From: Cyanophora paradoxa
Taxonomy: Eukaryota; Glaucocystophyceae; Cyanophorales; Cyanophoraceae
Direction of reading: 5' to 3'
Length of the DNA stretch: 64,000 bases
NCBI GenBank assembly: GCA_004431415.1
Contig: QPMI01000457.1
Location: 124,001-188,000 of the forward strand
The translations under genes were made by a program, and so were the position numbers. The notes under the pieces are model-generated. The model saw nothing but the letters and a program-made list of their open reading frames with translations, did no database searches and was not told where the DNA came from. Below are positions 38,447-48,596 of the stretch, one piece after another. Within the stretch, counting starts at the first letter, position 1, and every line of letters starts with the position of its first letter.

Positions 38447-38452
38447 CGCGCC
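38447..38452. repeat. right target-site duplication CGCGCC
   Basis: Exact copy of 14,281-14,286, directly abutting the right inverted repeat. Confidence 0.9.
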
Positions 38453-39800
38453 AAATGCGTGCGGAGTCAACTGCGGACGCGATCGTAGTACTACGGTACG
38501 TGCACGTGCTCGCAAATGCAAATGATTGAGCCGATCGCGACGTCGCAATCGCGAGCCCGGGCCGCGACGTCGACTTTGACTAGGACTCTTTCAGTGAGCT
38601 GTCGGGCAACTTCTATAAAACAAATTAAATTAAAATCGAATCGATCCGATCGACGATCCGGTACCCCTCGGCCTTCGCCAGTACCAGACTACTACTACCA
38701 GTTCGATCCGATCGGACGTACCGGATTTTCCTTCACTCAGGTTGACGTGTCACAGTGTGTCACCGCGGGTACCGGTAGGCGGCGGTAGCGCCCGGCGCGC
38801 GGCCAAGCGCGCAGCGGCGCGCTGCGGGCCTGCGGCGCGCGCTGGCCGCGGGCCCGTGGCCGCCGCCACGCGGCGCCGTCGACGTCACGGCGTGGCGCGA
38901 GCCGCGCGACTGTCGCGTGAGTCGAGTTTTTCCCAGCAGTTTAAGCTGGCCAGTGGCGTGCATGGAAAGTGGCAGATAACGGAAGTAACGGAAAGTGGCG
39001 GACCCGAGATAATTATAACGGACGTTTCCGGAAAGTAACGGACAGCTTAAGTGGCGGATAGCGAAAAGTAACGGAAAGTAACCGAAACACACTGCAGTCC
39101 GACGGTCGACGTCTAGCTGCAGGCCCGCTGATCATGATTCGAATTCATGAGCAGCAGCAGCAGCGGTCGTTGCTGCAGTTGCGCTTATATTAGCAACCGC
39201 GTACATACTAGCGCTGCTGCGCATGCTTGTGCAGACGGAGCACTGCGGCGCATCAGCAGGTGAATTCGAAGTCAACGCAGCGATTGCGATCGCGAAAGCA
39301 GTGATCCTGATTTTGTCGAAGCCGCTGCTTATAAGCACCCGCTCCGGATCGTGAAGTGCCCGGCGGCCGCGAAGATTATTCGAATTCTTTTGTCCTGAAA
39401 AAGTCCGTCGTTCTGGCAAACTGCGCAAGATTCGAAATATATAATAGCTAATTGGAACAGTTCCGATCTATCGCTAGATCTTATAGCTCCGCTTCCGAAG
39501 CTCAAGATCTGAGAGTCTAGATCGAGGTCGGCGCGGCCGACTCGACGCGTATGGCGCTGACGTCAACGCTGCGCGTTTCTCGATTGAAGTTCAGCTGCAG
39601 ATCTAGATCTACGTATACATGCTTCGAATTCCAGATCGCGAAAAAATTCATTTCTGCATGTAAGTTTCTTTCGAATTCGCGTGCGATCGCTATAGCTATG
39701 TCCGACGGTCATGATATCGATCATCAGTTAATGGGGGGGTGCGGGGGGGCTTGCCCCCCTGCTTGTATCAGGAGCCGATGAAGTGCAAACGTAGGTGTCT
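38453..39800. other. host intergenic region right of the element
   Basis: No convincing gene. It holds a GC-rich block (about 38,760-38,930), degenerate tandem words built on GGAAAGTAACGGA and AAGTGGCGGA (about 38,960-39,085), many TTCGAATTC and GATCGC palindromes (39,120-39,720), and a G-rich hairpin. This is the region between the 3' end of the right WD40 gene and, before insertion, the 5' end of the left propeller gene. Confidence 0.5.
39741..39762. repeat. strong G/C hairpin
   Basis: GCGGGGGGG pairs with CCCCCCTGC around a CTTG loop (one G-T wobble). It lies about 40 bases past the WD40 stop codon, so it may mark the end of that transcript, but this is only positional. Confidence 0.4.
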
Positions 39801-42800
39801 TTAATTGTATTTTATCGATTGCATGCGCACGCTTGTAACGGCGAATAATGGGCGAGGCCGCGAAAGAACACATTGAACAGGACGTCCGCGCAAAAGAGAT
39901 CGATGTCCATGTGCTCGAGGGAACTTTGCGTCTTCTATATTAACCGGCCAGATCTTCAGTTTAACATCCGGATCCTTCGATAGAACAAACGCTTGACGCG
40001 ATCCAGCATGCAGCTGCGCATCTTATTTAAACCGCGCTTTTAAAAGAGCATTCTGATTTAAATTCATTAAATAATTTATAATTACGTCAACGTTCTACCT
40101 TACCTCGTTTTCGTTAGCGATCTCGAGAAGTTGAGCTCGATTAGGAGACAGTTTATGGTACTTTGTGGCAAACCCCTGAAAACATGCAGCCTCCGCGAAC
40201 AGAGCCATGTCAGACGTCGACTCCCTTGCCCATACACGACACGTTTGGTCTTCGGAAGCTGAAAGAAAGCTATTGCCATCCTGCAATAAAACGGTTTCAA
40301 TTCTACTAAAACATGAAAGGCATTATTGGGGAAGGGAAAATCACTTCCCCTGTCCCTGTCCCTCGGGCCCAACCCTACCCCAAATCCCATTTCCCCGACC
40401 TCCGCAAAACCCGGGCCGCGCGGTACATGCTGAAAGCCCATCCCCAGGGGACCCCGAAACCGTGTCTCCCGGTCCCGTCCGACCAAAGGGTGATCCAGGA
40501 ACAGGCACCAACACCCGGGACAAAAAGGGGTCCAGCGAGGCACATGGAGCAGATATACGGGCCGGACCAGTTCGAGGTCAATGCTTGCATTATGCCCGAC
40601 ATTCCGTACTGCAAGAGCGAGGCCGGGCGCGAGCGCGGTCGCGTAGGAGGACGCCGCGCGTGCTAGCCAATCGCATTGGAGAGTGCGAACTTACCCTGCG
40701 GAAAGTCTTTTTGCGGTACCCGCACGATCTCCTGCGTTCGCTGCAATGAGCCTCCCACGCTCCGGCCGCCCGAGCGGCAGCGGCGGCGCGAAGCCACCGC
40801 CGGGCATCGCCATCGGAGTCGATATCGAGCCGGCCAGCAAGCCCTGCAGTCAGCCAGGCTGCGGCGGATCTAGGCAGAAGTACGGCGGCAAGTGCCTGCA
40901 CTGCGGCCAGCACTTCTGCACGAGGGACGCGCTTTACAGTCATGTGCTGCGATGTAGACATCCGGCGGCAAGCAGCGCAGCCGTGAAAACCCGGGCAGCT
41001 GGCGCCCATGGCCACGCGTTCAGCGAGCGGCCTGAGTGCGGGGACTGTCAGCAGAAGAGCAAAGCCACCGGCAGCAAAGACGTGTGGGGCTGTGACCTCT
41101 GCGCTGCCCACTTCGTGCGCTTCGGCCCGGCGAAGGTGGTGGCACACCACGCAACTGCATCCTGTGAAAAGAACCGCTTACGTGGTACGCGGTCATTATG
41201 CTTTCGAAGCGTTCGAAACTTACCTTTTCGCTACGTGTATACGCTGTCGCAGATGAGCCGGAGCTGCAGAGCATCGCTGCGCGCGCGGAAGCCGCGCGCG
41301 ACCGCCGCCTCGGCGCCTGTACACGTCGGTCCGCGAGGCGCACCAAGTGCTCGACTTGCGATGCGAGCTCACAGCGCTCAATCGCAGAGCACGGGCAGCC
41401 GGCTGCTGCGGGATCGATTCCGCCTGCTGGCAGTCACAACCTCGCCTCGCGGCGCGGCTGCAATCGCTGCACGGACAAGCAGCTGCAAGCGGCGGCCGGT
41501 GCGAACGTCTGGGGCTGCGACTACTGCGGCGAGCACTACGTCGGCTACCAATGTGTGGTTTCCGGTACTAGATGGCCACGTCCACTTCATCCCCCAGCAG
41601 TACACTCGGGAGTACGTGATCACGGCCAAGGACGAGAAGACCCAGGCGCTTGACGCCCTCTACGACGCATTCCGGTGGGCACTTTCCACCCCTCTCCCGC
41701 GTCTGTTTGCTTTCGTGTGCCCACCGCCGTCCCTGCAGGAACGGCACGGCCACTCTGCAGTCCGGCCCAAGTCCTGCCTGGTGATGCCGGCCCACCTGCC
41801 CCGATTGCGGCCCTGCCTGCCCCACAGCTGCCCGAGGACGACGACGAGTGCGTCCCTCTTTCTTGCTCCCGGATGCTCCATCGCTCCTCAATCCCAGCCC
41901 GCAGGGATACGCCAAAGCGCCGCTCGGGTGGCCGCAAGGCCACCGTGATCTCCTCGGACGAGTCCGACAACGCCTCCGCCACCGGGTCTGCCGCCCTCCG
42001 TCTCCTTCCCCGCCCAACCTCCCCCCTCCCCCCCCCCCACCCCCCCCTTCCCCCACCCCTCCTCCCTCTCCTTACCCGCTCTGCCCTCAGGGACGACCCC
42101 ATCGAGGTCTCCTCGGACGAGGAGGGGGCAGCGCCCGAGCTCGACGCCGCCGAGGCGCCGGTCGTGAAGTCGGCCTCCGCCCCAAAGAAGGCCACCGGCA
42201 TGAAGGGCCTCATGGCCCTCGCTGCGCCCCGCCTCCTCGGCACCAAGGCCGCGCGCCTCCTGGGCGCCGGCGTCTCCAAGGGCAAGAAGACCAAGAAGCC
42301 GGCGGCCCCCAAGGCCGCCAAGTCCAAGGACACCAAGGGCGGAAAGAAGACCAAGGCCGTGCAGTGACAGTGCAGTCCCGCACGGGGCTGCCAAACTGCA
42401 GCCCCCCCGCCCATTTTGTGCGAGTCTTGTGCGCGCTGTGAATGCCAAGCCACTGCAGTGCAACAGTCCCGTTCACATGATTAAATTCCCTTCCCCGGAC
42501 CCAACTGACGCGCGCGGCAAGTCAGTGGCTCTTTTTTTTTTGATGCATACCTTAGATGCGGACAGAGAATAAACTGGCTTAGTGTGCCCTGATATGCTTT
42601 GCGCAATCTCGAGAGGGCTGGTCGTCCAGAGATACGTAACAAAATCGTCGCAGCCGGTCAAGAGCTGCCCGTTCTGTTTGAGTGCTAAATGAGAGGGGCC
42701 AGACGAAATTTACATTTGCCCATAAACGGGAATCCAGCAGCATATAGTTACCGCCAAAAAAGCGAGACTTGCAACTTTAGCTTTGCCTGGAACTTGGCCT

Positions 42801-43974
42801 CTTTGGACGCGGCTAGCTGGAGTAGCTATAGAGCCCGGTTTTAAATCGATATCCGCAACAAGCAACACAGCTGCAAGACCCTCCTTGTCAGAGCAGCACG
42901 AGCAGGCAACGGAAAATGTCGCGGCGTCGTCGGAGTTCTGATTGATCATGACTTGAGGTGGCGAATATGTAGAACGCGGATGCACTTGTTTCACCTCGTT
43001 TACGGCGACATGCTCGAACTTGCGCGTGCATTCGAGCTCGGCGCCGACATCGATATCTTGCTGAGCGCACTTTCGAATGCCGTACGGGTCGGCCAGCGAC
43101 CACAATTCGAGGGCAAGACCGCCTTCGGCGCGATTTCGAATGACCAGCGCGAGCCCGTCAGAATTGTGGGCCTGGCATAACCGATTATCGGTCTGCAGCC
43201 GGGGCAGTGACATAAATATGCGGGGGCGGGGCGCTCACCTTTTCCAGAGCTTCACAATCGCAGAGCGTCAAGCGGCGGATCGATTCGGAGCCTTCGCCGA
43301 GCCGGGCGACCTCGAACCCCAGCTCTATCGACCAGATTCGAATCGAGCCGTCCGAGCTGGCGGAGACGATCTGCCTCTGCTTCTGCAGGCAACGTAAATT
43401 GAAAACCTCGACCGTCGGACCGCAGAAGACGGGCTTGCCTGCATGAGCTGGACATCGACGACATCGCCAGTGTGGCCCTTGAACTCGACGACGCGCTCCA
43501 CTCTCCAATCGCTCGGCCATCTCAAGAGCAGGTCCGACGCCCGCCAGCAAAGGCAAATGATTGAGCGGCTCTCACATTCGAAGTCTGCATGTGCACAGAA
43601 CGCGACGAGCACAGGCTCGGCCCGCGCATCGACGTCGCTGATCATGAGCCTTGCCACTGGCAGCTTCTGCGGATTCGAGCTCGGTGATCATGATCGATAT
43701 CATGATCCGGCTTAAATGTGTACATGTATGAACTTCGGAATGTACGCACGAACACGGCGGGGTCCACATCCGCGACACAATTAAGCAGAGCAAGCCTCCC
43801 TCCAGCGCTCGCCCAGTCGTGCGTCGAGGAAGCTGGGAGCCGATCTTGCAAAGTGATAATTTCGTCGCCAGTCGAAGCGAACAGGGTCCTGTGGCTAGCT
43901 GCCAGCTCTCGGATCACACCACGCTCAAGCTCCGAATCCGCGGTCGACTGAACGCGCAGCCTTGGGCGGAGCAT
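39801..43974 (-). CDS. WD40-repeat protein, seven exons, 516 residues
   Basis: Exons on - are 43,974-43,750, 43,666-43,439, 43,382-43,239, 43,192-42,752, 42,673-42,551, 40,280-40,104 and 40,013-39,801. All joins keep frame in phase 0 and the sum is 517 codons with the stop. Blade motifs assemble only after splicing: GHTGDVVDVQLMQ joins RQIVSASSDGSIRIWS, and GHTKPVYSLSASK joins DGNSFLSASEDQTCRVW; LLTGCDDFVTYLW and FVLSKDPDVKLKIW follow the same pattern. Intron 2 (43,383-43,438) starts with GC, not GT. Intron 5 is 2,270 bases and contains a + strand gene. A scaffold role is likely; no closer family is named. It ends about 1.35 kb from the Polinton-like element. Confidence 0.82.
40746..42367 (+). 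CDS. Cys-rich zinc-finger-like protein nested antisense in the WD40 gene's intron
   Basis: ATG at 40,746. The first exon (to about 41,185) has two Cys/His modules: CGGSRQKYGGKCLHCGQHFC, and CGDCQQKSK followed by VWGCDLCAAHFV. After an intron with its acceptor near 41,250 a related module appears (CNRCTDKQ, then VWGCDYCGEHYV), so the C-x2-C...VWGCD-x-C-x2-H unit is repeated. Later exons read HVHFIPQQYTREYVITAKDE, then VISSDESD and IEVSSDEE, both like SUMO-interacting motifs, and end in a Lys/Ala-rich tail (KGKKTKKPAAPKAAKSK) at 42,367. A C-rich intron ends at 42,090. Probably a nuclear nucleic-acid-binding protein. Exon limits are approximate. Confidence 0.6.
43383..43438 (-). other. 56-nt GC-AG intron of the WD40 gene
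   Basis: The upstream exon ends LMQ at CAG, the intron starts GCAAGC and ends CTGCAG, and the next exon begins AAGCAGAGG. Only this excision joins two halves of one WD40 blade in frame. Confidence 0.75.
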
Positions 43975-45272
43975 TTGATGATCTTGCGTGCGTATATGAA
44001 TACGCACTATCTGTAATTAGATGATGTTCGTGGCCGGTCGGGCCCCTGGTTCCGCGCGTGCGGTACGGCGCCGACGCCAGCGGCGGTCGACAGGGGAGGC
44101 GCCCCAGCTTGGCAGCACTGCGGCAGCTGGCGGCCGCAGGACCCTCAGCCTGGCCCGATCGCGGGGGGTCGAGGCATGCGCAGCGAGCTCGATCCTCGAA
44201 ATTGCAGATGCCACGCGCACACGGCGCTAGCGCTGTACAGCCTGTACTAGTGCGCGCGCGCTCGTCCTGCGAATCGGACCGTCGGACTGCTGGCAGTCTG
44301 CAGCTGCTAGCTTCGCTAGCTGGCCCGTGGGGCCCCTATATAGGTCCCTGGCCCTAGCTGCAAGTTAAGCCTGCAACTCAGGCCTGCAGGCGGACTCCTC
44401 CTCAGACTCTCAGAGTCCTGCATGGAGCTGGGCCGCGACTCGGCGACTCTCCGGATTCTGCGCGCGTTACGGATCCCTGGCCATTTCGAATTCGCTCAGC
44501 TAGCGCTAGCGCTCGATCATGATCAGGCTACCGGCGCTCAGATTCTCGCGATCGATCGATATCACGAGATCTAAAATTTCCGAACTCATCGCATGTGCGT
44601 GCTCCTGAACACATGCATATGAATCGACGCCATCAGGGGGCAGCCGGCCGCAGCCCGGACTCCGGGACGGGCCGCCGCCTGCCCGCCGGGCGGCCGGGGG
44701 CCCGGGAGTCCGGGACCGGGCGGCCCGGCCCGGCGGGCCCGGGGTGGCGGGCCGCCGGGCCGGGCCCCGCGCCCCCGGCCCCCCGCCCCGCGGCGGGCCC
44801 ACTCATCATGGCATGATCAGTGAGTCAGTGACTGGCCCAGTGGGCCAGTGGCCCCGGCCCCCGCGGCGCCGGCGCCGGCCGGCCCCTGCCAGGGGCCAGG
44901 GCCCAGAGGCTGGCCCCCATAATATAGGACCATATGCATGCAGGCCCCGGGAATGCAGGCCGGGGCCCTGCCCGCCCGGGATTTCATGGTTTCATGATGA
45001 CATGATCCACAAACGTTAACGGCCGTTGATCGTGAACCTCTCACAAAAGCTACGTATACGTCTGATATCGTAAATTCAAATTTACATTAATTCGCACAGT
45101 CTCTACTACTAGTACTGGACTCTCTAGACACCAGCACTGCGGGGCCCCCCCAGGCCTGCACTGCGGCAGGGGGCACAAAGGACAACAGAAACAAAATAAC
45201 TAGGACAAGCGCACGAAGAACAACAAGACAAAGAGCCTTGCCGACAGAGCTGTAAATGTGCATCATCTAGAT
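43975..45272. other. intergenic region with GC-rich low complexity
   Basis: About 1.3 kb upstream of the WD40 start and downstream of the BTB gene's stop. It includes a strongly palindromic, GGGCC-rich block (about 44,640-44,980) and AT-richer ends. Long open frames here are Pro/Gly/Arg low complexity and not convincing. No RNA gene seen. Confidence 0.45.
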
Positions 45273-47611
45273 CTACGCGGCGGCGGGGGCCCAGGGCCCC
45301 AGGACGAGGGGCCCGGCCCCCGACGAGGAGCTCGAGGCGCGCCGGTGCCGCCCCGGCGTCCCCGGCCTCGCCACCGGCGCCCCCAGGGCCGGGGCCTCGC
45401 CCTCTGCTGCGGGCCCGCCGGCGCCGGCGCCGGCGCCGGCGTCGGCGGCCGGGGCGGGGGCGGGGCCGGAGAGGTAGCCGTAGAACTCGAGGGCGGTGAG
45501 GCAGAGGCCGTAGGGGCACGCCAGCTTCAGGTAGCGCAGCGGCTCCCCGCCCGCCTCCACGCTCCACTTGGCCGCCCGGCCCGCCCCAGGAGACGCCTCC
45601 CCCTTGTGCTGCCGCAGCGTCCGCCACCTGCCGCCGGACCGGGCGCCGTGAGCTTAGAAGCTAAAGGTGCGAGCGGGGCGGGGGCGCGCCGGCGGCCGTC
45701 GGGGGAGCCGTGCAGGCTCCAGTAGCGCATGGCGCGGTCTGGCCGCCCCGCGCTGAACTCGAAGGAGAGGACCTGCGCTCCGAGGTAGCTCCGGGTCCAG
45801 CCACACCGGCCAGAGGCGCGGGGCGGAGCTCGCGATCGAGGAGCGGCAGCGCACCTCGCACCGGATGGAGGGCCCGAAATCGAGCTTGATCCACCCGGGG
45901 CCCTGCGCGGAAGCATTCGTACCCCCAAGAACGGGAGCGGAGAGTAGGGCCGGGGCGGGCGGGCCTGGATCTCGTAGGGGCGGGCGCCCTCGAGGGCGAG
46001 GGCGAGGGCGGCGGTGCCCGGCGCCTCGCCGCGCTCCGACGTGTACAGGCGGAGGGCGCCCGAGAGGGCGGGGTTCGTCCAGTAGCGCGCCAGCCCGCAC
46101 CGCTGTCGACCGCCGCCGCTCAGGCGGCGCGGACGGACGGCGCGGAAGCTTCTAGGGCGGGGGGGGGGGGCGGACGCGGCCGAGGAAGGAGACGACGGGG
46201 ACGACGCCCTGCGGCCGCAGCTCGTGCCGCCCCGGCCCGAACGCCGGCACCGCCTCGCTCTCCAGTATCTGAAGTCAAGGCGGAGTCAGGCGAAGGGGAC
46301 TTCCGAGGAGTTCAAAGAAGGGCGGGCCTCGAGGCGGCGGGCCATCGCCTCCGCGACGAGCTCCCGGTCGAAGACGGCCCTGCGCGCCCGTCAGCGGAGG
46401 CAGCGCGAGCGCGGGGCGGGCGCCGGAGCCGGCGCGCACCGCTTGAAGAGGGCCTGAAGGGACTCCGCCTCCAAAAAGCACAGCCGCGCGCACTCCTGTC
46501 GGCTTATAAGCTTAAGGAGGCGGGGCAGGGCGGGGCGGGGCGGAGGCGGGGACGGGGCGGGCCTGGAGGGAGCGGCGTAGGGACTGCTCCATGCCCTCCC
46601 CGCGCGCCGCCAGGTGCGCCTCGATGCAAGCCACCACCGACGCCTCGCTGCGAGCCGGCCGCCACGCTCAGGCTTTGGGGCGGGGGCGGTGCGTGGGGCG
46701 CGCCTGCGGGGCCGGAGGGCGGGCGAGGAGAGGAGCTCTACGAGGCAGTCCGTCGGGACCGTCCCGAAGTCGATCTCGTCCGCGAGGGCCTCCCACTGCG
46801 CCCGCCATCCCGCCGCTCGCGACGCGCAGAGCGCAGAGCGCAGAGCGGGCGCAGAGCAGGAGAGAGCTCGCGTGCGCGCTGCGCTGCGCGGCGCTGCGGC
46901 GCGCGGCGCGGGGCGGGCGCACGTTCGCGGCGATGTAGCGGACGCAGAGGGAGGCGAGGGGCGCGTTGCCGCAGAGGACAGCGTCCCGCAGCAGCGCCGG
47001 CGCCGTCGCCACGTTCAGGTGCGACTCCACCAGCGCCGCCAGGTGCGGCAGCAGGCTCTGCGCGCGCGCGCACTCGTCGCCCGGCCCGCGGGGTTCCTCG
47101 CGGCGAGGAAAGCTGAAGGCGCGCACCGTGACGCGGAGGCGGTCGGCGAGGGTGGCGAGGCCGACGCAGCGCCCGAAGTCGTCGGGCAGCAGGTCCAGCG
47201 GCGGCCTCCCGCCGGGCGCCGCGTACAGCACCCGCAGCACGTCCTCGAAGAACTCGTTCTCCGGCGCTTCCTGCGCGGCGTCAGCGCGCCCAGCGGCGCG
47301 GCCCAAGGCAGGAGGGGCCAGTGGGGCGCGCGCGCACGTCGAGGCGGACGCAGGCCTCGCGGTTCTCGACGAAGGCCGAGCTGGAGGTAAAGAGAGACCT
47401 GAAGTACTCGCTCCCGGCGGCGAGGACGACCTGCGCGTGCCGCGCCGTTAGCCGAGCGTGAACCAGATCCGTACTCGTGCGCCGTCCGCACCCTGTGGAG
47501 CCGCCACGCCCGGTCGCCGCAGCAAACTGTCACATCTGCAAATTCACTGCTCTCTAAGAACGAAAGCAGCGGAAACGCAGGCGCCAGATCGCTCTCCGGC
47601 GCGGGCTGCAT
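45273..47611 (-). CDS. BTB-BACK domain protein, multi-exon
   Basis: ATG at 47,611 starts MQPAPESDLAPAFPLLSFL. The BTB domain is split by an intron: SSEFADVTVCCGDRAWRLHR joins VVLAAGSEYFRSLFTSSSAF, followed by NREACVRLDV. Then come NEFFEDVLRVLYAAP and LLPDDFGRCVGLATLADRL, completing BTB, and a BACK-like helical region (ESHLNVATAPALLRDAVLCG, then ASLCVRYIAANV). Further exons (about 45,500-46,300) are beta-rich and may form a discoidin-like C-terminus, with an intron at the GC donor after EIQ (about 45,967). The last exon reads PLRYLKLACPYGLCLTALEF and ends in low complexity at 45,273. BTB-BACK proteins usually act as cullin-3 substrate adaptors. Confidence 0.72.
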
Positions 47612-48071
47612 GGTCGATCTGGTTCTCGGCGCGGGCTGCAACGCGCAAGACCGGCAAACACGGCAGCTAAAACGTGAAGATGCGTTTTCAGAAGCACCGA
47701 GAAGGCGAGTTCGATGCAAGAGGCGAGACGCTTGCGATTGAAAGTCGAGCTAGCCCACGCTAACCACGGCTGCGGCTCGGCTGCGCGATTGCGTGGCGGA
47801 GCGGGTTTCACCAAGGCGCTCGTCGATGGGTGCCGGGGCTTACGAGGCTCTGCAGCTGGCAATGGGCCATGGGCCGGGGTACGGCCGGCGCCGGCACATG
47901 TACGCCAGAGCGACCTAGCCGAGCTGGCTTCACCGCCTGGCCCCGCTGCGCCGGCACAGTGGCTCCGTCCCGGCCTGCAGCGCCCGCACCGGTTCTGCAG
48001 CGCCCGCGCGCCCAGGACTGCCAGCCAGTGCCAGGGAATTTGGAGCAGTTTCTTCAGTGGATTCTTCCATC
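47612..48071. other. BTB gene upstream region
   Basis: GC-rich stretch between the BTB start codon and the tRNA. It presumably includes the BTB promoter. I see no gene in it. Confidence 0.35.
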
Positions 48072-48143
48072 GGCTGCTTGGTCTAGGGGTATGATTCTTG
48101 CTTCGGGTGCAAGAGGTCGTGGGTTCGATTCCCGCAGCAGCCC
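48072..48143 (+). tRNA. tRNA-Pro (anticodon CGG)
   Basis: A full cloverleaf can be drawn. The acceptor GGCTGCT pairs with AGCAGCC. The D-arm sits around GGTCTAGGGGTATGA (a good A box). The anticodon arm TCTTGC-TTCGGGT-GCAAGA has CGG in the loop. The T arm is GTGGGTTCGATTCCCGC (B box), and there is no intron. A TTTTT run starts five bases after the discriminator base, as expected for RNA polymerase III termination. CCA is not encoded, as is normal for nuclear tRNAs. Confidence 0.93.
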
Positions 48144-48596
48144 GCTTTTTCTACCCATCGCTTTTCCCCGCTTCGAATCCGCCGGAGTCCATTTCGGTCA
48201 TCGGAGCCGGCGGCGATGAAGCGCGCGCATGAGCGTGGCTGCTGTAGTGAACTAAAGCGATGTAGCTGAGTGGCGCCGACCGCACGCGTCGTCGCTCTTG
48301 CTTCGCCGGGGCGCCGGCGCGCGGCCTCGAGCTAGCGGCCGTCGGATCCGGACCTCAGATTAAAGGCTTTCTAAGAGCGCGCTAGCGTGCATAATGGCGC
48401 ACGCGAACGGTACAACTGTACAGTGTATATGTTAGCATGTAGCTACGGCGAAGGCAGACTACGGGAAAGGCAAACCTAAGTTACGGCGGGAATTCGAACG
48501 AGAGCAGCCTCTGTCCTAATCGATCCCTAGCAGCAAGCGGAAGCGAGGCCCGGAGGGCCCGGTGGCGCGGGGGCGGGGCGGCCGCCCGAGGCGCGG
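48144..48596. other. intergenic region between tRNA and the PWWP-like gene
   Basis: Mixed composition with no gene seen; it begins with the T-run that ends the tRNA gene. Confidence 0.35.

Noticed and set aside
40313-40666. Open frames between the two WD40 exons, left of the zinc-finger gene
   Set aside because: Pro/Gly-rich low complexity on all frames with no domain or conserved pattern; treated as intron sequence.
44595-45019. Frames in the GGGCC-rich block
   Set aside because: Composition-driven Pro/Gly/Ala/Arg strings with no exon-like features on either strand.
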